This document shows, piece by piece, positions 32,925 to 45,100 of a stretch of 64,000 bases of DNA. Positions within the stretch are counted from its first letter, which is position 1. Every line of letters begins with the position of its first letter. The notes below the pieces were generated by a model, which had not been told where the DNA came from, did no database searches, and saw only the letters and a program-made list of their open reading frames with translations. The DNA is from Siphonodentalium dalli (Eukaryota > Mollusca > Scaphopoda > Gadilida > Siphonodentaliidae). Location: positions 189,153,122-189,217,121 of the forward strand of contig CP136069.1 of the NCBI GenBank assembly GCA_032622095.1, written 5' to 3'. Both the position numbers and the translations under genes were made by a program.

Positions 32925-35900
32925 ATACACCAGCTACTTTTCAACAGACATTAAATCCTCCTCAAGTCAATGAATGGGGAGCAGAGAGAACCACAGTCTT
33001 TCATTGCGTACCACCTGAACGACCAAATTAACACTTGGCTATCTTGGTACTTATAATTTTTCTTTCAAAATAATGGATCCTGAATACGGAATGACAGAAA
33101 ACGACTTGCCGCTGTCAGCAAATGTGGAGGATGTCCATATATGGCATTATATTCTGGACCTGGTCTGTGACATGGAGCTCCGGAGATTGCAGGGCTCGAT
33201 TACAATGCTTCTGCACAACCTGAGTGGCCTGGAGCAACCACAGCATAAGAAGGGGGATGTATCGAGCAGTACAGAACAGAACGATGGCACAGAGGATTGC
33301 AACAATGCTCCTGAGAGGTAACACCAATTAACTACCAGCTCTTAATTTCTATCTAATAGGAAGGTGTTTTAACATTTACTATTAGTTGCACTATCTTTAC
33401 ACTTCAGTAAGAATCATTTCTGCTTCAGTGCTTATCATTTTGAAGCTTAAAGTATTAACCCTTTACCCAACAGAACGGCCCTGTGCCAATGCATTCTCTT
33501 ATATATGCGAGTCGACCATAGGTCGCCTCGCATATATAAGAGAATGCATTGGCTTAACACATTAAATTTTTTTTTAGGCCAATGCATTCTCTTATATATG
33601 CGAGGCGACCTATGATCGACTCGCATATATAAGAGAATGCATTGGCACAGGGCATAACTGTAACTATCACAATGTGGTCAAGGAGCCGGTTCCAATGATA
33701 TCCATATTTGTATGGTTCTATTGAGACAGACCGAAGATATTTTAGGCTGTTGAAGCTTTATTTGGCCGGTTTTGGCCGGTTTGTTGGGTAAAGTATTAAG
33801 CATTTACACTGATGCATAAATGATTTGCGTTGATTCCCAAAATAAATTATATTTATTATCAGCAGAAAACATTTTTGAAGAAGCTCAATTGACAAGCAGT
33901 AATTCCACCTACCGACCATGATAGGTATTCCTAGAATATCTTAATATTATGCTCCATTGGATACTGAAAACTGTTCATGATTCCATTTGATTAAAAAGTA
34001 CTCTCATGCATCATTTTGGTTCAAAACCTGTTTTTTTGGGGGTTTTGGAACATTTTATTTGATCCCTGATAGCCCTGATAGCAGATTTGTATACAGTACA
34101 CATGAGAATGCACTGGCACATGATCTTTAATGCTGCACCAGCACAGCTCCCATCATATAAGTGTTAATGGTGTGATAGCTGGACTGCAGGAATAAATTTC
34201 TCGGACTATCATATATGGAAAATATGATGAGAGAGGGAGGAAGGTTTAATATTTTTTTCCCCAAGAATCCTGAAGAATCTACCATTTTCCAAGTGGTCTA
34301 TAAAATCTCTTATCCAGTGCCTTTAACCTTGTATACCTTCAACTGAATCTCTATCTGTGTATATATTGAAGAATGACTTTTTGGACTCTTGGAAATTCTG
34401 AGCAATTTTGCGATTAAAAATATTTGGTGAGGTCTAATTCTGGTGATAAGGAACGTTCTAACATAGTAATTTATATATTTGTTCCACAGTTCTGCCTTCA
34501 GTTTAGTTCTTGATTCATACGAGATATCTGTTTCCTCTGTTGTGGAAATAGACTTCAAAGAAATATCACAGTTGCTCGAGCACACAAGGGAACCAAAGAA
34601 CAGAAAAGAGCTGACAGCAAGGAGGGATCATTTGTCATATTTCTCTCAGGGAAAAGGCAAACCATTGGATTACAGTGTAGAGAAAAACTGCATCAAAATA
34701 ACCAAAGATGTTGAGAAACTTGAGGATTTCCCTGTTGCAGTAAGAATAGAATATTTTACTACCCACTCAGGGCCATCTCTTAAGTGGACCAGTGATCAGG
34801 ATGGGAAGTAAGTGTTATTTATTTTCAGGTGTTATTTCTTATCATTACATGTAACCCATTGGCGGGTACCGTAGAATGACATTTATGTTGCCTTATGGTT
34901 GGCAGTTGGAACAACATTTATTTATGTTGTTTTTGGTTACTGGGTAGAGAACTTTGAAAAATCGTCTCCTTAACCCTTTGAGTGCCACGGGCCGATCTCA
35001 TCGGCCCTAATTTACGGAGTGTAAAATCGGCCCTAAAAAAAAAAAAAAAAAAAAAATTTTTTTTTTTTTTTTTTGTTTGGGTTGAATTTTTTCCGGGTAT
35101 GCTTAAGCATGCTATAGCGAATTTAAAAACAAACTGGATAAAACCTTAGGGGCATGTTATAACACAAAACTATCACCAAGTATTCATAGTAATAATTTTG
35201 ATGCCCATAAAAAACATAAGATTCCCTGGCACTAAACCTACTAAATATACCTGTTAAAGAATATAAGAAAAAATAATTAAAATTGTAAACAATTGTAAAA
35301 AATATTAACAAAAGATGAAAAATTGTTAGGCCAATGCATTCTCTTATATATGCGAGTCGACCATAGAATGCATTGGCACAGGGTATATGGGTTGATACAA
35401 AAATCGGACCTGGCACTCAAAGGGTTAACTGTCCTAAATGTGAACTTTTCATGGATATCAAGTGGATGGATATTAGTTTTATTATTTACATTGATTCATG
35501 CTTTTAATAATGTTTGTAAGATTTATTTCTTGTACATGTAAGGCCAAAAAAAATATTACCTGTGTTTAGGGTTACATGGTCCAAAATAATTAGGGTGGGT
35601 AGGTAGGTAGGGAATTTTTTTTTTTCTTCCAATTTTTTTATTCTTAATTCCATTGGGTCATTGACAATTCAATCTCTAGAAAGCTTCACAATTCAGATTA
35701 ATTGAAAGGTTCAATACTAAATATTTTTAATCTTGAATTAATCAGAGCACTAGACTAAAAAAACTTCTAAATCTTTTTTATAGGAGAGGTTTGAAAATGG
35801 GTAAGATACCTTTTGATGTCCTTCCCACTGAGAAAAAAATATTATCTAGGTCTACAGTCCAATAAAAAGTTTTGGGTAGGCACCTTTTTCCATGGTAGGT

Positions 35901-38900
35901 AGGGAAACCCTAAACACAGGTATTATTTTTTTTTGCCTAAGAGGCCAATATTACAATATTTACTCAGATTATTTGCAAAAATATATTCACCCAATGATGT
36001 CATTTCCATGGGTGAATATAATTTTGCAAATAAACTGAGTAATATTGTAATATTCTCATGATATCATGATATCAAATATGACGTATCCACCCGCCAAAGG
36101 TTTAATAGGAATCTCAATTTGCTTTAGCATTTCATTATAGTTTCATGTTGTACACTTATGTTACAGTATGTACTTATTATTATGCACCACGCACCAAAAA
36201 TAAGCCTGGTTTTGTCCGATATTTTTGGGCAACTAAATGATTGTAAATAGATTATTGTGTGCAATGTTGTGGGGTATTCACATGGCTGACAATATTAAGT
36301 TCCATCCACGATTCAGCTTGGTGAGTGGCTTGCGATTTCTCCTGTTCCTGTGTTACTGATCGATCTCCTATATAAATAGTTACCCATCGTATTTATCTAA
36401 GTCTGAATTTTTTTTGATTTGCCATGTTTCATTGTTTATGGCAGTTCTGGTTAACCCTTTACCCAACAAAACGGCCAAAACCGGCCAAATAAAGCTTCAA
36501 CAGCCTAAAATATCTTCGGTCTGTCTCAATAGAACCATACAAATATGGATATCATTGGAACCGGCTCATTGACCACATTGTGATGGTTACAGTTATGCCC
36601 TGTGCCAATGCATTCTCTTATATATGCGAGTCGACCATAGGTCGCCTCGCATATATAAGAGAATGCATTGGCCTAAAAAAATATTTTTTACCACTTTTTC
36701 TTACATTCTTTAACAATTTTATAATGTTTTCTTACATTTTTTAACATTTTTTATAATATTTTTCTACATTATTTGACAATTTTATCATTTTTAATATGTG
36801 TTAAGCCTCACATATATAAGAGAATGCATTGGCACAGGGCCGTTCTGTTGGGTAAAGGGTTAAAACACAGACTATATAGCTATGACGCTGTACTGAGCCT
36901 GGAGTATTTGGGGGATCCCTATTACCACTAGCAAGCACTATATAAGTCGCAACAAATCACAACTTAGTATCAACAAAACGATGTAGCCATTCGGGCGAGT
37001 GTTGGAATCTCTGTACAGTCATAGATTTGCCACATAACTAAAAATAGTGCAAGTTTGAAACTTCGGATAATAATTATACAGAAAATATCTGTCATTGTAA
37101 AGCTATGTGTGCGCTGTGCCGTCATACCGCATGGGTCACATGAGAAGTTATTTATTGTGACACAGAGCTATTTGGTAATAGGAGACACAGGCATTTTTTC
37201 CAGACCAAGTACTACTTAGCTATTCGAGTCGGATTTACCCAGAGCTGTGTTTATGGGAACTTATATTTGAGATAAATTTTATTCCCAAACTCTGTCTTTG
37301 ATGTTTATGTATTGGTCAAACTTAGTTTTTAATGATCAGACAATCAAAATAAGATTAATATTACAGATTATTAATATATAATGACTGGCAGTTTTAATAA
37401 TCGCTTTATTGCAGACTTCATATGCTTGAGAAAGACTTATTTTTGAAGTGAAGTAAATAGTCACATAATAACGGCAATTAAAGAGTGCTTGCCTCAGTTA
37501 TATTGGGTTTTATTTAAAATTATGGTGGTCGATGTGGTGCAGTGCAACAAAAACAACATTTCTTAACAATGATATAATTGTTTTTGTTCCCAAGACTTCT
37601 TCAGACCAAAGTCATGGACTAAATCTGGGTAGTTTGAGGCATGTGAGAGTGATTTTAGCCACATTTGCATGGCCAGGCATAAATCCCATCTCTGTATTAT
37701 TCTGTTTGCAGCCCATGCATGTATACCCATGGACACTGGCTCAATAATCGCTCATTCTTCCCAAGTCATGATCATCCGACCTCGATGTCAACCTGGCAAG
37801 CGACAATTCAATCACGAGGAGATTATACAGTGCTGATGGCTGGCGATGCTGAAGCTGAAATTTCTAAAACAAATGGTATATGTTATGGTATATGTTATGG
37901 TATATGTTATGGTATATGTTATGGTAGATCATGCCATGAATATCTGCTTGGGCAATGTCCATAGAGATCATATTCCACCAGTTCATAACCTGAGACATTT
38001 CGCCTTGCATGACTTGTCGCTTAATCTCATAAAATATGCCTATCAGTTAATGTTTATCATGATATCGGCTGACAGAAGTCACCTAAATCATGTAATCCCA
38101 AGCTGGGACCTTCAACTACCTTATTAGGGAATAGGTATTTCCAAGAAATATATTACCTGCCTTATTTTGCAATGCTAAAAAAGTTCCCAGATTTTGAATC
38201 TCAGATTTCTATGGACAAATAGCCAGTGTAGTGATTCATGGCATGATCCTTATTTTATCTATATTTTTGTCCCCCGACGTTTCCGTCGGAGGACTATAGA
38301 AATGACCCTCGTCCGCCCGTACGTCCGTCCGTGCGTCCGTCCGTGATTGGGTACCTTCATGGTGTAATCAACTCCTCCTACAGTTTTAAACGTAGAGATT
38401 TGAAACTCTGGGATATTGTTCCTAACATGTTGGTGATTTGCAACATCTATATAGCTAATCTAAAATATAATATTTTCCTTATTTTTGGGGGGGTTTTCGA
38501 CTTTTTGGCAAAATTTCAAAGTAATATATTTGGATACTAACGCTGGCACAATTTCTTAGAACGCGTAGAGATTTGAAACTCTGGGATATTGTTCCTAACA
38601 TGTTGGTGATTTGCAACATCTATATATCTAATAAAAAAATTATCATTTTTTCCATTGACATTTTCATTAATATAAGGAATTGAAACGATGTGATATTGTT
38701 GCTAACACATTGGTGGTTTGCAACATCTATATGACTATAACATTGTTGCAAATAGTATCCTTCTAACAAAGGCTTACAAAGCCAATCATGAAGTTTACCA
38801 CTCGAGTCGGGGGACATGTGGTCTGCGACCTTTTATTGAATGTTTGTCTGTCTGTCAAACGGCTACAGAAAGTTAAGGTGGATCGTCAAGAGGGCTCCAA

Positions 38901-39082
38901 ATGGGGTATGACAGATGTATCCTTTCACAATGATAATAATGGTGCAGTATAAAAATTGTGGAGGCAACTTCAGGAGTCACCGATAGGGGGTCAGGGGAGG
39001 TGCAATTATATAGATACAAAATAATTTCCATCTTCGATTTCCACTAAACTTATATGCACATATTGCCAGATAAGTTAAGTAT

Positions 39083-39118
<36 letters not shown>

Positions 39119-42100
39119 GACTGCGCCACTACAAAATTTATAACAAAAACAATTTGTCACTGATTTCCACCAAATTTAATTATAAATAAGTGGTTTAAGT
39201 TGTCAATGTAGTGGCATCCAATCAGGGATGTGGCTAGAGATTCAATGTTGTGGGGGAGGGTGTGGGTCTCCACCTTGAAATTTCCAACTGCACCCTCCCC
39301 TTAATCTAGACCAAACTTCCATGTTCATGAAATACCATTTGCACACCCCTCCCCTTGGCTTGGAACTTTCCAGCTGGTACCTCAAACTTTCCAACTGTTG
39401 TAAATATTTGGAACCTGACACCCCCTTAAGGTTGGGGAAATTTCAAACTGGTGGCTATTTCAGTCCAAAAGTATTGATTAAGAAAGTACACCCTTCTAGT
39501 GGATAATTTTTGATAAAATGTTATCCTTAAACATGTGAGTAACTGCTGGTTATCCATTAACCCTTTCAGTGCCAGGGGCCGATCTCATCGGCCCTAATTT
39601 ACGATCTGTAAAATCGGCCCTAAAAAAATAAAAAAAATAAAAAAATTATTTTTTTTTATTTTATAGATTTGTTTGGGTTGAATTTTTTTTGGGTATGCTT
39701 AAGCATGCTATAGCGAATTTTAAAACAAACTGGATAAAACCTTAGGGGCATGTTATAACTCAAAACTATCACTAAGTATTCATAGTAATAATTTTGATGC
39801 CCATGAAAAATGTAAGATTCCCTGGCACTAAACCTACAAAATAAGTCTGTTAAAGAATACGAGAAAAACTTATTAAAATTGTAAAAAATAATAACAAATG
39901 ATGAAAAATTGTTAGGCCAATGCATTCTCTTATATATGCGAGGCGACCTATGGTCGACTCGCATATATAAAAGAATGCATTGGCACAGGGTATATGGGTT
40001 GATACGAATTAAGGGTTTCATGGAGATTGACATGATTGCTGACTTTTGACTTTAAACTTTTTGGCCAAAATTTCTTTGCACATTTTCAATAAATATTGGT
40101 CATTGGCTCATTTTGCCACCGACAACATGAACCCTGATAGAGATAAATCTCTTACACAAAGTTGAGAAGTATTTGAGATCTCAAATGAAAATACCAGTTT
40201 AGTGAACACTGTGCTCCTCTCTTCCAGGTCTGACGTCGTTTTACTACTATTCCTCATTTCCTATGCCTGCATCTACTATTGCGATTTGTGTCGGTAAATG
40301 GGGCATGGTTGAGCTAAATCAGAAACATGAGCACCACAACATACAACACAGGTTGGTATTCAGGTGAAAAATATGTCATCTATAGATATAAAAGAGTAGA
40401 ATCTGTCTATCTGTCGGTCTCCATATGTCTATTCATGGTTTTTTTTCCCAGACCAAGCCGGACCCCTGGACGGATTTAACTGAGGGTACCCCAGCAGATG
40501 TTATATAAAGTCGTTAGTTTTTCACAATTCTGATTTAAAAATAAATATATTTATAACTAGAGCAAGGAGTTAAAATTAAAAAAAAAAATTCTAAAGTAAA
40601 TTTTAACAAAAAATAATATATGTTTTTTTTCAAAAATCGGAATGTGTTAACGATCAAAATGTGCGCGATGCTCACAAAGGGGCTGACACTGAATAAAGGC
40701 TCCCTGCAGCAACAATGCGTGCAAAGGAGCCACAGGCCCCTCCAATGCTGTTTCAGCTATGGTTGTAGAATATAATAATTGTAATACCTGTTGCAGTGAT
40801 ACTTAAATATTATAAGCGAATCTTTCGTTCTTTTTGCTCAAGTAGTGTACAATGAAGCTGATTAAATTACCAAGCAACTATACTTCAGAAAAATAGCACA
40901 AGATTGAGACACCAGTTGAATTTCAAAGCTGTAGTTTTATGCTGTAGAAAATGGGTTCTATATCTCTCATACCCCATACATTTTAACATGGGTTCATTGA
41001 TAATACTGATAAAAGTCTTAAGATATTACAATTAATAAACCAATAGTAGTACCATTCTAAACATTGGCGGGTTCTGAAATTTGCCTCAGCAACTATACTT
41101 CAGAAAAATAGCACAAGATTGAGACACCAGTTGAATTTCAAAGCTGTAGTTTTATGCTGTAGAAAATGGGTTCTATATCTCTCATACCCCATACATTTTA
41201 ACATGGGTTCATTGATAATACTGATAAAAGTCTTAAGATATTACAATTAATAAACCAATAGTAGTACCATTCTAAACATTGGCGGGTTCTGAAATTTGCC
41301 TCAGCTAAAAAAAATAGCCTACAAAATTTCCTCAGTTCAGCCGATAGCCGACTTTAATTAACATGGCTTCTTTATTTACAGTTTCTCCTGTCTCAGTCAT
41401 AAGAGTGAAGATTGTGTCGTCAACTTCTCGAGAACAACAGATATCCCATCAAGACTGTTTGCACCCTCATGTCTGCTGAAGCAAGCTGCATCTGAAATGA
41501 AAGGTTACATTGAAAACTGTTTCAGTGTTCTTGCCTCTAACCTAGGACCATATCCATTCCAGCGACAAGACATCGTCATTGTCCCAGCATCATTTGACAG
41601 CTTAGGAATGGCCAAGTGAGAAAATGACTATCGTGGAATGCTATCGTGTGACGACAACTCAGTATGGGGCTCGGAGCAAATTTCGAAAAATATTCAATTG
41701 GAAAAAATATTTTCAAGAAACCCAACAAAACAAAATTAGTGATGTCCATCTATCTGTCAGTTTGTCCATCTGTTTAAGTAATCACTTTGTAGTCCAGATA
41801 TAACTTGAATATTATTCAACATGATGGTTGAACTTTGTCTAGAATGAACCTTTCCACAGCTGTCAATCAAATAATTAATAGCAGATATTTTCTACCAATC
41901 AAGTACTGAGCTTACTGTGTTGTATATTTACAGTCCATCGATGCTGTATCTGTCTCAGTCTGTGCTAACTGGTGACCGGAGTTTCCTCTAATGTGTTGTA
42001 TATTTGCAGTCCATCGATGCTGTATCTGTCTCAGTCTGTGCTAACTGGTGACCGGAGTTTCCTCTAATGTGTTGTATATTTGCAGTCCATCGATGCTGTA

Positions 42101-45100
42101 TCTGTCTCAGTCTGTGCTAACTGGTGACCGGAGTTTCCTCTAATGTGTTGTATATTTGCAGTCCATCGATGCTGTATCTGTCTCAGTCTGTGCTAACTGG
42201 TGACCGGAGTTTCCTCTAATGTGTGGTATATTTGCAGTCCATCGATGCTGTATCTGTCTCAGTCTGTGCTAACTGGTGACCGGAGTTTCCTCTAATGTGT
42301 TGTATATTTGCAGTCCATCGATGCTGTATCTGTCTCAGTCTGTGCTAACTGGTGACCGGAGTTTCCTCTAATGTGTTGTATATTTGCAGTCCATCGATGC
42401 TGTATCTGTTTCAGTCTGTGCTAACTGGTGACCGGAGTTTCCTCTAATGTGTTGTATATTTACAGTCCATCGATGCTGTATCTGTCTCAGTCTGTGCTAA
42501 CTGGTGACCGGAGTTTCCTCTAATGTGTTGTATATTTGCAGTCCATCGATGCTGTATCTGTCTCAGTCTGTGCTAACTGGTGACCGGAGTTTCCTCTAAT
42601 GTGTTGTATATTTGCAGTCCATCGATGCTGTATCTGTCTCAGTCTGTGCTAACTGGTGACCAGAGTTTCTTCTCTCGACTGGCACATGAACTGTGTCACT
42701 CATGGTTTGGATTGGTCATAGGACCAAAGGACTGGTGTGAGGAGTGGATTACAGAGGGAGTCTGTACCTACTTAGAGGATATAATACATGCACACACAAT
42801 GCAGGTCAGGGGACTGTATATTACTATACTCCCAGCTTTTCCATCTATCCATCAGTCCAACCATGGACACATATTTTTCCAATGCTTTATTTCTTCATTT
42901 GTTGTTCATATTTAGCTCAACTTGACAAAGTCAATTATGGGCTATTGCCATGGTTTAACCATGGTTTAATTGACATCTGTCATGCATGCTTGCGTCATTA
43001 TTTCAGTATAATTACAACTACTTTCGCTTTGACTAAAATGCGTGCATCTGATTGGTCAAGGCCCTTAGATACGCTTGGTAGCGACAATATCTATCAGTGG
43101 AGGGAAGTGTCGTTTCCCGCATCACTGGGTGTAGTGATACCTTAAAAAGTTCGCAAACCAAGTCGAATATCCATGGGGCGAATTTACCCGGAATTTTATT
43201 TTGTCCACCAATCAAATCGCAAGAAATCACTTCCGTTTCTAGTGGTAACGCAAGACGCCAAATCTCAGCGAAAAATTATCGCCGATTAAACAGCAAAATA
43301 GTACATTAATTAAACAAAAACAAATTAAAATAGAGAATAAAACCCCACTTTCTGATAAAGAAAAACATTTTCTATTATCATCAAACATCAGGGCTAAATT
43401 TAGATATGGGTTTCTTCGTAAATTAGTGCGGTACATTTGAAATAATGAAAAGAACGTGCTAACATGACAATGTAGCAACGTTTGACGGTTACCTGAACAG
43501 GTGTTCAAAACATGGAAGACCTACCGTTAGCTATCTACGGCGAATTCAATATAGATATTAATCATATTATGGATTATCAAATTAATTTAAGTCAAGAAGA
43601 AGACTTTTTCATAAATAATTTTGATGACAATGAACTCTACAATGCTGCTTCTCAAATGGAAATAGAAGAATTGGAGCTTGAAGTTAAGTCAGAGGCTGAA
43701 GACAGTGAAGTTGAATTGGAAGAGCCAGAAGAAATACTAGGGATTTATGGCCTAATTGGACTGGACAAACTGGTAGAAGATGTTGGTAATAATGGTGGCA
43801 TCATTGAAATAATACCAATGGAAATATCACTGATGCAGGTAAGAATTGAACCCTTGAAAATAATTTATATAAAATAGTGTTGCGCTACTAAATTTAAAAT
43901 AAATTATTAGTAATAGTAATACTAGTACCAGTACAGTGAGAACTGACTATAGTTAATAGTATACTAGTAGTAGTAGTACTAGAAGTGATGAAGCTGGTTA
44001 TTATTTATTTATTGATTGATCATTTAAATGGCTGTAGCCTGTATTATTTGCATAGTAGAAGTGTGATGTTGTAAGAGTAACTGTAAATTAGCCAACATTT
44101 TATAACTTGAATAAGTATGGTATGGATATATCCTACAATAATTATGTTTTCATAGATAACTGTTATGCACTCTTTCTAAATTCTAATTCTAATATTTTTG
44201 CAGGCAAATGACCAAATACTGAATGCCTGTGACCTGCAATCTGACGAGAAGGAATCTCATGAAACAGGAAAAGACCTTAATGAAGAAACACCCAACGCCA
44301 AGGTGAGAATCTTAATGAAAATATTGAAATTACGAGGAAAAATAGTGTAAGCGATCGCGAAATTATACAGTATATAGTTCGGCATCAAGCATACTTCAAC
44401 AGATGCATTGAAAACGACATTGATTTCATATGTAAATTGAAATCTCCATTTTCAAACAAAATTATAATAATGTTTATAATTTCTTTTTCATACTTTTTTT
44501 CAGGTACAGAAGTCTGCGACTGCAAGCCGATTTCACAAAATTGACGAACATGAGCTAGAAGAGCTTGAAAAGAACAGACTGGCTGCATCGACCAAATCAA
44601 ACACAAGATGGGGGATGAAACTATTTGATGGTGTGTTATTTCAACAAGAATATTCAGTTCTGTGTGATAAAATTAAAGATGTCTTTTGACGTAAAATAAA
44701 AAAAAGGTCTTTGAAATATACAATAAACATCATTTTCCATGCATCTCTGCAATCTCTGGGCATATAAAAGTGTCAGAATGATGCTAAACAACGTCATACT
44801 GTCTAATTTCTATGCATTCCATCAATGTTGTTTTTGATGCATCTTTGGTTACACAGAAATGATGGATGCTAAAAATCCTAAATCAATAGTAAACGGTAAC
44901 ATTTTCTGAAATACAGTTTGAAATATGTTAAATTACTTTGTATTTACCACGTGATAACTTTTTTTTTCAGAATGGTGTAATGAGCGATTTGGGCAGAAAT
45001 TTGATTTATATAAAATGACGAAAGAAGATTTGAATGAGAAGCTCAGACTATTCTATGCTGAAGCCCGCCCAAAGAATGGAGATGAATACCATAAGAACAC

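Noticed and set aside
42580-42915. 111-aa frame starting before the AOPEP active-site exon
   Set aside because: The ATG used lies in the decoy array. The true coding segment is the exon 42618-42804 with GT-AG borders; the sequence after 42804 is intron.
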